DNA of 64,000 nucleotides, from the NCBI GenBank assembly GCA_025331445.1, contig JAIWNE010000132.1:1-64000 (forward strand), read 5' to 3'. Shown one piece after another: positions 10,333-22,560 of this stretch. Position 1 is the stretch's first letter; every line of letters starts with the position of its first letter. The position numbers were made by a program, and so were the translations under genes. Under the pieces are notes generated by a model. That model saw nothing but the letters and a program-made list of their open reading frames with translations, was not told where the DNA came from and searched no databases. This DNA comes from Blakeslea trispora. Its lineage: Eukaryota > Mucoromycota > Mucoromycetes > Mucorales > Choanephoraceae.

Positions 10333-13300
10333 TTAATTCAAAAGTAGTTCAGGATAAATGATGTTTTCTATTTTGCTATAGTTAGTGTTATCAGAGTTTG
10401 GTTGATGAAGAATATGAATTCCCTTTAGGTTAGTTGACCTTGATAGAGCAACATATAGTTGTCCATGAGTAAAAGTAGGGTTGCGCAGATCAATTCCAAC
10501 ATTTTCTAATGATTGGCCTTGTGACTTATTGATAGTCATCGCAAAGCTTAGCTTGACAGGGAATTGCTTTCGTGTAAGGATAAAGGGGTATTCATTTTCT
10601 AATGTTGATAGTTGGATTTGAGGAATTACTTCTATTTGTTCGCTTTCTGAACCACATTCTTGCAATACAGAGACTATTAGCGTGTACGAAAGGATATCTT
10701 TGACAATAAGCCTTGTACCGTTGCATAAACCTTTTTGAGGATTTAAGTTTCTTAATAACATAACAATACATCCCTTTTCAATGTAAGCTTTGCAGATGGA
10801 AAGTTTGGAGGGTTGAGAGTTTGAAGATACTCCAGAGCTAAGCGATGTACTTCGTCATTTTCTTGTTCTGATGTATTAGCAGTATCGGCAGAGAGCAAGG
10901 TTATTGAATCCCCAGGCATGAGGTCCAACACCATTTGGTTTAAGCTATCAACAACTGTGTTTTGTGTAGTCAAAATAGCTGATTTGAAAAAGAAGTTAGG
11001 ATTTTCTAATGATTGATCAAGATCTTGTTTAGGATATATCTTTGAAATCAACTCGTCAAGTGAAAGTGTTTGCGATATACAATCCGGAATAGAAATTTTT
11101 TGGTTTTGAAAGCTCGGATGATACGTAATTAAATCAAGCCATTTCTTAAAGTGAGCATCATTAGAGGTTGTTCCTCGGACACGCATGTTAATGCGAAGCT
11201 GTAAGATGGTTATTCTTGACCAAATGTATGAGTTTTTGATCGAGGCATCAACAATCATTGCACGATTACCATTTTTGATAACCGGAGGGATTTGAGCAAA
11301 ATCTCCACCCAACACAACAGGTATACCGCCAAACAGCTTATCGTTACCACATACATCTTTTAAACTTCTATCAACAGCTTCAAAACAAAGTTTGTTTTGC
11401 ATCGGTACCTCATCCCAAATAATCAGAGTTGTTCTTCTTAACAAATCAGCTAGACGACCTTTCTTTGTTATGTGACAGAGGGAAGTCTCTTTGATTGTTG
11501 TAGGTATCTTGAATCTGAAATGAGACGTACGACCACCAGAAAGAAGCAAAGATGCAATACCAGAAGATGCAACGCACAGAACAATTTTTTCTTGACTACG
11601 AAAGTAGTTGCAAAGAGCATTGTAGACAAAGGTTTTACCAGTACCTGCTGGACCATGAAGAAAATAGCAGACGTATTGAGAGTCAGATGAAATTGTACTG
11701 TCTGCTACGGAAGACTCAATACCATTCACAATGGTATCAAAAGCATTTCTTTGGTCGTGGTTGAAAAGAGCATATTTCGATTCATAAGCTGCTTTTTCAA
11801 ATTCGACATCATATGCAAGTTGCTCATTTATTAATCTGTTTGATGATGCCCTCTGTGAATTGGCCAGTACTTCGAGATCATTAGTCCAATCATTCTTGTA
11901 TGCTGGCATGTTACATGTCTCTAAAGATGAACCAAGGCGGCCGAGTTGTTCGTCCAACAGAAATAAGCCATAATCACATTTAGATTGACCTTTGTAAAAC
12001 AGGCTGTCATCAGTTACTGTATACTTTTCGTGAAGTTGGTCTGGAAACAGAGTTCATAGCTTATGAGCTAAATCATCACAGATGTCGAGACAAAATTCTT
12101 CCCAAAGCAATGCTGGATCAATCAATTGACCAAAAGTCAAAGCAGTGACGAAAAGGTTGCGAAGAGAACTGCTAGTTGAAAACATGACAGCTTCATTAAA
12201 GCAATGACTCCATTCCTGATCATCCTCTATCAAGTGAAGTCTTAAGCAAGCCTGCATGAATGTTTCACACTGTACGCCATCTACACTTCGAAGATCTTCA
12301 AAAGGCTTTGATCCAGCTACGTTTGTTAAAAGCAATCGAAGGTAAAAACGTTCGCCAGATTGTGGGCTACAATATGGTACTCTACCAATGGCAAATCCTC
12401 TTTGTCGATGCTTCCACACTCTATCTTTCTTATCCCAATAAAATACTGCGGAAAGTTTTGATACAGATATTTTTGAGCAGTTGGACTGTTTTGGTAATAG
12501 ACAAAGTATGCCATTAGCATAGTGCGACTTTTGGCAAGAGTGTCTCTGAGCTCAGAAGGAGTGGCATCCTCAGAATAGTAAACTGGCTGCTAATCGGGAA
12601 GATGTAATGCTAAAAGTGTAACTGTAGGATCTTCTTCGTGGATTTTGTACACAAATATGCGAGCAAAAGCTTCATTGGGACCGATGTAGCGACCTTGAAG
12701 ATGTCTTTCAATCTCGTTCTCAGTATCGCTCAATTTCAACGTCGTTCTATCCGATCCTTTATAAACGTATTTGTTTATGTACTTGATAGCTTTTACGCTT
12801 TGGCAGCATTCATCATTGATGTGCGCTTTAAAGTTCTTTGAAAGGTATGGGTTGTATGGTACAATCCATCTATTGTCGATGAGAATTGATCCCAAGGGAT
12901 TGCGAATAGAATATTGTGTGCTGGGATCAGTAGACCTTGCCCTTTTGTACAAAGGATAACCATCATCAGAGATGACAGTTTGCTCAGTGAATGTCTTGGG
13001 AAATCTCTTAGAGCATTTCAAGACACCATTTGCATCTTTGACCATACATGGGGACGTTGGGTTCAAGTTACCGCAAGGCCCATGAACCATGTTTTTGGTA
13101 ACTATTTCATAAAGCTCAGGATCACTTTCTTTCGAAGGGATCTCAGAGATGATCCGGTCAATATCGTCAGCGGAATAGATAGCGTGGGATGAATCCAAAA
13201 ACAGAAGCAAATGAAGATGAGGAAGACCTCTTTTTTGATACTCGATTGTTCGGACCAATCCCTTATAAGTGCCAAACACATTCTTCACTTTCAAATCTTT

Positions 13301-14863
13301 CAACAGTTCTTTCACTTCAAATCAAACACTCTAGCAACCAAATCTGGTCGGTCAGATGCATTTTGGCCAGGTAGCAATTCTCTTTGGATCTCAATCCAGC
13401 GAGGATTAGCTGTGAATGTGATGAACAAAGAAGGCTTTCCGAAATAACGCACAATAGCCATTGAGTCTTGGTATTGCTTGGCCATGAATCTTGCTCCGCC
13501 TGTATAAGAGCTTGGCAAGATGAAGCGTTTGCCCAAAGAAGTGGCATCCACATCCTCAGAAATAAGTGCATCTTGCACACCATTATAGAGGTCAGCACGA
13601 ATGTTTGACTGATGCGTTTTAATCCAGTCTAATTTTGTTTGATTGCAGATGGCCCAAACATCAACCAAATATTGTTGGAAGAGTCTTTTTGCGTAAAACA
13701 AAGTAGGAAATTCTTGCTGTCTTTGATGAAGTCTGAATCTATAGTATGCTCTTTGTGTGAGACGACTTTCTTGATCATCTAATCTTAGACCCCAGTTCCA
13801 GCCCAAATCCCCCATAGGAAACAGCAATGTGTAATGCAAAGGCATATACAACGCATGTGTTTGTGAGATGGTAGAAAAAGAAAATTCTCCCTCAGAATGA
13901 CGAAGGTAAATCCGAATTACTCTGAAGCTATCAGAGGAGCTCTCATTTGGTAAGATAGCAGCTACCTCACTGGCTGTAGGCACATTTTCAGTTCGTCTAT
14001 CTTTACCAGCCACTAATTCCATCTTCAATGATGGGTAAACCCGAATGAAAGACTGTTCTTCTGTTGTACCTTCAAGAAGCTCATGTGCAGTCTTATAAAG
14101 TCCTACATAAGGATTGCATTGATGAAGCTCTGTAGACAATCCTCGAACTAACTCATTGTCTAAGTCTTCATTGTTTGCAGCTCGAATTGATGCTGCGTAT
14201 TCAGGGTCAAAGATAAAGAGTTGGGCGTATCTAGCCTGACTATGATTCTCAGCAGAAATTGGCCCTTGAGTGTGGTACATTTGACCATGAATTTGGAAGG
14301 GCATGTTGGTGAGGTTGCTGTTGCTCACTTCACAACGCAAAGAAGTGAAAGCGAAAGCAGCATTAAAGCGCCTCAAGTTATTTTTGAAATGCTGTCCGCG
14401 GGAAGTAATATCCTCATACAATCCCTTCACAAATGAGGGAGGATCTTTGAGCAAATCTACTTTAACAGCACCAGCCTTGCAACACGACATCCAAAAACGT
14501 TATTTCTAGTTGAGTTGGAAGGTAACTCGGCCTTCCAGTGCTTAGCACCACATTTGTCGCAGACTTGATTCATTGAGCCTAAATCGAATGGCTGGAGGCG
14601 AGAGAGCTCAGAAACATATGCTGCAGGCAACTGAGTTCTTCTTTGTCGAGTTCTAGGTTCGTTGTCGTTGGCTGTACGATTGTTGTTTCTTAAGGTTCTT
14701 TGTCTACGCTCCTATGAAATAGAATGAAGTTAGTGAGATATTTTGCTGTTTAGTTGTAGCTCAAATCTTACTCGACATGTATCGCAAGTACTAAATGTAG
14801 CATGCTCGAAAGTCGAACCACATGTAGTGCATTCTTTAATTGATGTTGATGGCGAAATGTTAC
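10333..14863 (-). pseudogene. Helitron Rep/PIF1-helicase gene, decayed
   Basis: Remnant of a rolling-circle transposon protein. In order on the minus strand: a CxxC zinc-ribbon exon (about 14863-14772); an intron 14771-14712; a second Cys pair region to 14490; the Helitron N-terminal domain (14490-13600); the HUH nuclease motif GLPHLHLLL (near 13220); the tyrosine motif IKYINKYVYKG (near 12780); then a PIF1-type helicase with Walker A GPAGTGKT (near 11650), Walker B LIIWDE (near 11420) and the C-terminal INKSQGQSLE / VALSRS motifs (10530-10430). Breaks: frameshifts near 14490, 13315, 12460 and 10770, a TAG near 12590 and a TGA at 12056-12054. No convincing start codon is visible, so the 5' end is missing or in a further exon. 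It is clearly not a host PIF1 gene, because the HUH nuclease is fused. Confidence 0.88.
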
Positions 14864-14921
14864 TTATGATAAAAATGATAGATTTAGAGAAGGAATAAAA
14901 AAAATAAAAAATGTAAATGTA

Positions 14922-15290
14922 AATTTAAGGGGGAAAAGAGAAAAAAAATAAAAGCGTGACATCGGTACTTCTAGTTGAAATCTATTATTTCAGTATATTA
15001 ATTCAACCTTGCTTCGCGTGAGGGGGAGGGACAACCCTCCCCCTTGAACCCCCTCCCGGCTGGCTAGAGCTCAATCCACCGTTCCTGACTAATGCTGGCT
15101 TCGCGTGAGGGGGAGGGACGACCCTCCCCCTTAAACCCCCTCCCACACTGGCTTAGGCTTGATCCAAGTCGTGGAAGTAAATTCTCATATCACGTGATCG
15201 GACAATTTTTAATTAAGGGGGAAAAGAAAATTCGTGACGTCAGTACTTCTAGTTAAAATCTGTTATTTCAGTATATATATGATGTAGGAT
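14922..15290. repeat. Direct repeats flanking two GC-rich palindromes
   Basis: Two ~75-bp copies (about 14922-15000 and 15211-15288) begin with aagggggaaaaga and share ...acttctagtt...aaatct...tatttcagtatat. Between them lie two ~50-bp GC-rich repeats (15010-15060, 15098-15146), each with the palindrome GGGGGAGGG / CCCTCCCCC around a 4-nt loop (15022-15043 and 15109-15130). The cluster lies just beyond the 5' end of the Helitron gene remnant and may mark that end or be an independent minor element. 15291-16043 holds no further gene. Confidence 0.7.
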
Positions 15291-16043
15291 ATGCAATTTA
15301 CATACTCACCTAATCTAACACATTAGTAACTCAAATTTGTTGCAACTCGAATCATTTGTATATATGAGATTGTAACATTTGGATGAGCATAACAACTTTG
15401 CATCTTATTAGATGATAATATAATGTTGACAATACTTTTGCTTAAAGGACATTAGAGTAATCTGCTTATGATAACACAAATAGTACATTAAAATCAAAAG
15501 TGGTAAAAAGCAAAAAAGTTATCAAATTTTGAATGACATAGAGTGCTAGTAATAAAAGCCTAGTTAATTCGATTTCAGTGTAGATAATTGATCACCCTTT
15601 TCATCAAACGGTAAGTTTGATTTATGAAATCAAGCTTATTTAATTCATTGTTTGCTAAGCTACTGAAACAATCTGAGTGCGCTACATTTTAGGATATATA
15701 ATTTTAAGGGCAACCAAAAAAGGGGAGTATCTATAAAATAAACCAAGAGTTTATTTTAAATAAAAGAGAATTAAAAAAGACTTTCATTATAGACTGCTTT
15801 TAGTTATTATTAGCCTTGTTGAAATGCATCACTCATAGAAGTAAATTATATTAATAGTTGCATGTTGAAAGTTAATTTGGCAACTATTATATTTTAAACT
15901 TTTTATTTACCTCCTTTTATGGAAGTATGAAAGAATATGCTCTTTATGATTCTATTATATAAATAGAGAGGTTCTTGCAATCATTGACCAGTTTTTATTT
16001 CCAAATTTATTATAATCACACATCACATCACACCTTTTCAGAA

Positions 16044-19000
16044 ATGTTTCACTGTCCTACCTGTTCTACTACTTTCATTAGCATTGCCAAACTCAATGCT
16101 CACAAAAGAAAGTCCAAATGTGTTCGAAGAGCCGCTGAAAGAGCATACGATGCTACTCAAAGTCAGCAAGTTAATCCAGCTGATTTTGTAATTGAAGACA
16201 TTGAGATGTTAGACAGCAATAACGATCCAGTTGTAGAGCAATCCTTCAGTGACATAGAAGAGCCATCAAGTAAGTTAAACATCACACAAACAATGCAAAT
16301 AAATGTAATTGAAACATGTTTTTTAGATGATGAACCAATTGTTAAAGAATGGATCGACAGCTGCAACATTGGTCAATTTGATGTAAAAGCAATGGGTTTC
16401 ATGCATTTGCTAGATAAATTCAATGTCTCTCGTCAAGGTCAAAGAGAGATTGTCAAGTATCTCAACAAAGAGATCATGCCAATGCGTTTAGATGGTACTT
16501 TTTATTCAATTGTAATGTAATTATTTTCAAGCAGATGACTTTTTACATGTAGAAGATCATTTAAATGAGAACTTGTTTAAATCACCTGACACTTACCGTC
16601 GTTTCATCTATAACAATTCGACCACAATCGTTAAACATGACATCTGTGCAAATGGGTGTTACATGTTCCCTCTTGACAGTCCGGATATTTTGACTTGTCA
16701 ATACGAACCATGTCAGCGTCCTCGTTATAGCAACATTGATCAAGTTGAAGAAGCAAGAAATAACACTGAACGCGATCCAAATATGCCTCTACCTTCTTTG
16801 AAATCTGAAAACACAATGGCCTACACATCAATCGCGAATACTTTGACGGAATTCTATGCAGATCCAATACGAAGCGATATGCTTGACTACCGCAATCATT
16901 TTTTTGATCATTCAGCATCAAACAACCAGTATCGAGATGTCTTTTCAGGTGCTGCATACCAACGCTTGTTGAATGAAGGAGTTCTAGAGGACAATACCAT
17001 CTGTTTGTTGATTTTTGTTGACGGCTATCAGCCAAAGCATGTACAGAAAGCACACCAAGTCGTGATTAACTGCCTGATTCTAAACATTCATCCTGAGTAT
17101 AGGTACAAACATTGATTCGTGTTTACCCTCATCGAACATAATAATTTACTTTGCTTTGAACTTTGTAGAACAAAAGAAAAAAACATGATTCAAATAGCCA
17201 TCTGTTCTGGAAAGCCCAAGATGCTTGTGTCTTTTCTGCAACCTTTGATAGCCGAGGTTAATCAGTTGTATCGTCGTGGTCTGATCATCAAGCGTGATGG
17301 TGTCGAAAAGTTCAATGGTAAGGTCGCAATACTCGGTTTTACTGGCGACACACCAGGAATTGCTGAGATCATGCATTTCGGTGGCCACACAGGTACATAC
17401 GGTTGTCGTATCTGTGATGTGAGAGCAGATAGTTATCGTCAAAACATCACCCATGGAAAGTATTTCTCTGGTGTTGGCGATGATCGTACTGCTGAAAGCT
17501 TGATTGAAGGAGACATTGTAAGGCATATCACACCACAGTTAAATAACTCGTTTACTAACAGTTATCAAAGGAACATGGAATGCGTGGTGTATCTGATCTG
17601 ATCACTAGTTTGCCAACTTTCTTAGGCCCATTTTCCTTTTTTGGCGATGAGTTGCATATGTTAGGTCATGGAATAGGTCATCTTGTTTTCAATCTTTTGG
17701 AAAAGCCAACCCGAAACAAGTTCATGCCTGCAAATATGTCCAGCTATGCGTTTGACACAATAGAAGGCTTTACACTGAAAACTTTTGGCGATAAACTTGG
17801 TCAATGGATCAATCAAAGTAAAAAGACAACTCCTTCCATGTTTGATTTCACTTTCGATCACAGAGCAGGTTTCTACAGGGCTGTTGATTGGCAGCATATT
17901 CTATTGCACGTTGTTCCTACTGTAATTGTACCTTACATGAGAAGCGTTCAAACCAGAAACGCATTAATGCATTTAGTGAGTGCATGTTCTATAAGTCTGC
18001 AAAGATGTATCACCGTTGAGGAGTTACAATATATGGAAAGGTACCTTTTTATTTTTATGCTGCCGATTGTATTCGATTTTAACATCTCATAAAATAGATC
18101 CTTCAAACAATGGGCTGACTTTCTTCAACAAAGCGTAGCAGAAGACCAATTGAGCATGCGAGTTTAGACAATGAATTGTCACTTTGCCGTTTATCATGTA
18201 GCCGATCTCATCAGACAACACGGACCCCTTCGATACTATTCTTGTAGATCTCTCGAAAGAACTATCAAACTATACAGCAACAAAGTATTCTTGATGTCCA
18301 AGCCTAACAAAGAAATCAGTAACATTCACACAAGATTCAATTTTTTTAATCAAACCGATGTTACTGAAGTTTTCCACTAAAACAGCTCGGCTGAAACAAA
18401 CATTCGAATTGATTACCACGACCATCCTACTCAACCGGATAGATGGCCACAACTATGGGAAAAATTCTTAAATGTCTTTCTTCATCGCGAAGATACTGTT
18501 GTTGAAATACCTGTCCCTGTTTGTGTTGATGCATTGCAGAGATTTTATAATCGATTGGGACTGTCGAGTACTGTCAGCTATGGACAGAAAATAATGCTGG
18601 CAGCTCGAATGTTGCACAACGGCTTTGTCTTCCAGTCAAGATGGTATCGACAATATCAGAGCCAGATTCATCGAGCAAATCATCTTGTCTTGTTTGAAGC
18701 AAAGCATATTACCAGGTACTTGCCATATTCTTCCTAACTTTTCAAATCGCTAACATTTATTGTCATTAGCAGACAACAAAAATTCTGGTATTTAGATGAG
18801 GTTGTGTTCTTTTTTGAGCACAAATTCAATGGTAGTATACGTTTTCTCGCCCTGTTGTCTGTAATTCTTGATACCGATATGGACGATTATGGAATTATCA
18901 AGGCTAATTACGATGATGAAAGAAATAACGGTCCCTATATGGTGTGTGAAGTGAGGGACATTCTCACTACTGTAGGTCTCGTAAGATATGACGATGAACT

Positions 19001-19082
19001 TCTTCACTACAAAGTAATATGGTTAGATGCCAAATACTATCAAAAACTAAACAATCGCTTGCGCGGCCATACCATTTTGTAA
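16044..19082 (+). pseudogene. Tnp2-family transposase of CACTA element A2, N-terminal C2H2-like zinc finger, decayed
   Basis: CACTA transposase. The start (ATG 16044) begins with a zinc-finger-like FHCPTCSTTF...H...C. Exons I infer: 16044-16494, 16535-17102, 17169-18040, 18098-18715 and 18773-19082, all with GT-AG introns of 40-66 bp. Core features: ...VDGYQPKH, GFTGDTPGIAEI, CRICDVRAD, ELHMLGHGIGH and the downstream ...HGPLRYYSCRSLERTI segment typical of Tnp2 proteins. The C-terminal part (FFEHKFNG...VCEVRDIL...VIWLD) is fused, unlike in elements B, C and E. Breaks: a frameshift near 17576, TAG at 18165-18167 and TAA at 18378-18380. Orientation is opposite to the 9.3-kb gene. 19083-21406 downstream is C/T-rich and has no gene I can support. 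Confidence 0.8.
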
Positions 19083-21406
19083 ATACCTCACTCTTCTCGT
19101 CGTTCATACTCGTGTACATATTTTTCATCATTCATTTACTGATATTATCTATAATAAATCACTAACTTATATATTCGTTCCAAGTATTTCTTAAACTGTC
19201 TTAGCTTAAACTATCTTAATGTTTGGAGTATAATATGTAAACTATAGAAAATATCGAAGAGAAGAAGCAGTTTGTCTTTCTTTGAGATAGTCCTTCCAAT
19301 TTATAGCACCACAGATGACGCCATCTCAAACGCTAAATAGCAGCCATATCTCTTTTTGCTTACTTTAGCCAATCCTCTCTCTTTTACTTTCTCTCTCTCT
19401 CTTTTTTGGGTAAAGCATATAATATGCAAATCCAAGACATTTTCCTTTTCAGTACAATTTTAGCTTGAATCTGTCGATGAAATCATACTTTCTTCTCATC
19501 ACTGTCATATTTCTCATATATACTGGCCATTTTTTTCAATCCCCCATTTTCCTTTTTCTTTCTTTTTTTCATTATATGCACAGCAAACGGTAAGCAATTT
19601 TATCTTTTTTTAAAAAAAAATATTATATAATCCATCAACATTACTGACTCTCTTATTTCACACTAGCTTTATGTATATCATCTTATCATAACAACATTCT
19701 AACACCTCGACTACGCTTCTCTTCTCATTTCTTTGCAGCTTTGATCTTCTTATTAGTATGCATTTGCTTGTCTTCAACATTTTATACACTTATACAACCA
19801 CTTATCATGGATTCTAGTAGACAATCCCTCATTCATCTCACCCTCTTCTGTGCTACTTTTTACCGCCTCATCCATGACTTTTTTTATCCATGCTGTCTGC
19901 ATTATACCATGTTGCTCAAACTTATACTTCTTTGACTGAAATCTATATACCATGTCTATTTATGCTGCCTATCATGATCGATGCCTCTGCTCAAATATTT
20001 CTTGCCCAGAATCCTTCAATTTCCCCAGTCATCTGTCCAAATGCTATTGTGCACATTGCATTCACTAAATTTCTCTATTTGTAGTCATCGACATGAAATC
20101 TCTTCGTAACCAGATATTCAACTGCTTATTGTATTTCCATCCTATGTCTGATCTGTTCATGTCTGTCTTCTATCTTGTGTGCTCATTTGGTCTGCCTGTT
20201 CCGTCATTATCACTGATCATTATCCAAGCTTCAAGAAATACTTTTTCTCTCTGATATACCGTTGTTTAAGTACTTGGTCTCTTCCCATGTCGCCATCTCT
20301 CTATCTCATCTTCAAGAAATGCTCTTTATCCGCCTGTTCTTCTTCCACTACTGAGGTCTGTTGTTTTAAATGGTTGCGAATCTCTTTTTAGTTGAACTTG
20401 GAGTTACTTCCAGCTTTACTGCTCGTGCTTTTCTTTTTTTTGTGTCTTCATGTCGTTGCTCATGCTTACATGTGCGCTCCATCTTAGATGAGGTTGCCTC
20501 ATCTCTTTGAATCTCTTTCGTGACAACTGAAAAACCGCTTCCAGATTATTTTGACTTGAATATCTTACCAAATGAACCCCTCTTTATCAACTGTTTACTT
20601 CTGACTATTGCTCTCACTGTTGGCTGGACTCATGAGGTATCTAATCGCAACTAAAGGACAAAACATGCTGATGACAAAGTACATGTGTAAAGGATCGCGT
20701 CTCATCTTTATTTTTTTTGGTTTTTAGACTTGCTATGTTATTTACTTTCTTCCTCTATTGTTTCTGACTCTTGTGTATATTGTTGACTAGTGATCTCTCA
20801 GTTGGTGTTGCTCATGACCTTGCATGTTGCTTCATGTTGACTGTCAAGAAAAAAAATTATTACGAAAAAAAAATCTCGGTCAAGGCTGAATATTTTTCAA
20901 GCGCAGCTACTGCAAAGCAATTAAAGTGCTTATTGAAGGCTCTAGTCATGGAAATTAATTCATTTCTGCTTCCTATACTGCTTCCCATGATCCCAAAAGG
21001 TACTTATATCAAAGCGGAGTATGCCAATCAATCTGAATCACCTGATGCAGCATTCCTATTGCCAAAAAGGACATCTGAGCTACAAATCAGCCTAAAGAAG
21101 AATCCATATATAGCATTTATTTGATTCAAATTAATAAAATTAAAAAAGCCTGATTTGCCTACAATTATAAAAAAGACGCAATGTAACGAACATGATTGGC
21201 CTGTAATACTAGATGATCCAGTAGTATTCAAGCTTACTTAAAGGGATACTGACAAACCATTAGTCAATTTATTATTTATCCACATAGAACATGATCATTT
21301 AAACCTCTTTACTGTTTGCATTTTCATTTAATGCTAAAGCTCCACTTCAATTATATAAGCGATCATCATTGGTCTTCATAGCGGTATACTAATGTTTTTA
21401 AGCAGT

Positions 21407-21506
21407 CAAAAAATGGGCCAATCTACCAAAAAATGGGCCAATCTACCAAAAAATGGGCCAATCTACCAAAAAATGGGCCAATCTACCAAAAAATGGGCCA
21501 ATCTAC
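21407..21506. repeat. Minisatellite in the right subterminal region of A2: five identical 20-bp units
   Basis: Five exact head-to-tail copies of a 20-bp unit containing ATGGGCCAATCTACC, followed by degenerate copies to ~21650. The inverse motif (GGTAGTTTGGCCCA) occurs twice at the left end (6118-6160), so the repeat is part of the element's paired subterminal binding-site array rather than a chance satellite. Confidence 0.9.
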
Positions 21507-22365
21507 CAAAATTGGGCCATCGGCAATGGGCCGATGGCCCATTTTACTGCAAACCAAAATTGGGCTAAACGCATTTTAGCCCATTCGATTTGTTAGTAGA
21601 CCGATTGGGCTGTAGGGCCCAAAAATTGGGCCATCAGCCCACCCGCTTGAGCCGTAGTGTTTGTTCAACATCAGTACATTGACAGTTGTGTTTTGTCTGC
21701 TTTCAACCAAGTGTAAAGATGATTCATACTTGAACCCTTAGACGATAATAAACAATTTTTTACAAAACGACACCTTTTATTGTAGTAAATCGTACTTTTA
21801 TAGCCACCAAATACAATGCTTGCGAAAGCTTGACCATAATATCGTGATTAATTTTTTTTGATAGATTAAGAGATGGTTTAGTTGAAGAGACTTTCTCGAT
21901 GAGCAACAAAAATACTAATAGTATCAGCTTAGAACATAACGTTTCTTTTTAAGCATACTTAGCAGTTTTAAAGCGGGGAATTTGGCTTGTTTTCTGCTTG
22001 TCTATCAGAGTTTTTTCTCTCTCTCCTTTTTTTTAATGTGTGACAAAGCCCAGACACCAGACATTTTTTAGCACTTTGAAATTTTTTGACCTTTTTTTTA
22101 TAAGTTAAATAAAATTTTAATTCAATAGCTATTAAGAAGCATATGTTTGCAGTAAAAACTTCAACATTTTTTCATGGGTGTATTCTAGACAATTAAGGAC
22201 ACACTCTGTCCAAGTTTCAGCAAATTCTGACCATTTTTGAGAGCTTTGATTTTTTACTGCTAAAAACCTTGTGAAAGGACCCATTTAATGTAGGAAATTT
22301 TTTATCACTTTCAGGGCTCAAGTGTAAATTTTTTGTAGTGTGCCACTCTAATCAATTTGGTGAGT

Positions 22366-22560
22366 ATGAGATGTCGGTTAGACGTAGGTGAGACGGTCTC
22401 ATCACCATCTCATCCACACTGTGTAAAAAAAACAAACGCCCGTCTAATACAAAATGTGGATGAGACGTTCTCATCACGTCTCATTCACAGTGTGTGTCAT
22501 ATACAAGCTACCGTCTCATCCTAATTCTTTTCTTGTGGATGAGACGTCTCATTCCTTTTG
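22366..22560. repeat. Subterminal repeats of element B, left (GATGAGACG family)
   Basis: Both orientations of GATGAGACG occur repeatedly (for example near 22408, 22461, 22482, 22519 and 22540), several as short palindromes such as gagacggtctc. The same motif pair reappears at 31840-31882 next to the right end. It is absent from elements A1, C and D1. Confidence 0.75.

Larger units (their letters stand above)
6092..21659 (+). mobile_element. Element A2: CACTA transposon of a different family, nested in A1 (TSD ttt)
   Basis: The left terminus CACTACAGCGCAAG and the inverse of the right terminus, CACTACGGCTCAAG, agree at 12 of 14 positions. The 3-bp duplication ttt (6089-6091 and 21660-21662) is the CACTA signature. 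Removing the element restores continuity with E's right arm. Subterminal motif GGTAG(A/T)TTGGCCCA occurs at both ends (6118-6160; 21407-21650). It contains a small coiled-coil gene (9276-9992, -), a Helitron gene remnant (10333-14863, -) and a Tnp2 pseudogene (16044-19082, +). The left arm 6160-9275 and right arm 19083-21406 are AT-rich and contain no gene I can support. Confidence 0.85.
4676..22340 (+). mobile_element. Element A1: CACTA transposon, internally deleted relative of element E, split by nested CACTA A2
   Basis: The left end CACTACAAAAAAA (4676) and right end ...TTTTTTGTAGTG (22340) form the inverted termini. The left arm 4676-5985 matches 56594-57968 of element E closely. Sequence 6020-6091 plus 21660-22110 matches E's right arm 63428-64000. 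The genes A, B and C of E are missing: left and right arms join inside a T-rich tract near 5985-6015, so A1 is a ~2.1-kb non-autonomous derivative. It was later split by A2 (6092-21659). The stretches 4740-6091 and 21663-22330 hold no gene I can see. The flanking triplets are gca (left) and tgc (right), not a clean duplication. Confidence 0.75.

Noticed and set aside
10333..12000. Host PIF1 helicase gene
   Set aside because: The helicase part is continuous with an upstream HUH/Y2 nuclease and Helitron N-terminal domain and carries frameshifts and stops, so it is a transposon remnant.
20771..21124. 117-codon frame in the A2 right arm
   Set aside because: No recognisable family or start context. 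The second half has a protein-like composition, but there is nothing to support a gene.
21407..21506. Regular 20-bp repeats resembling a CRISPR array
   Set aside because: Units are directly adjacent with no unique spacers, the sequence is eukaryotic, and the motif is repeated inversely at the other end of element A2.
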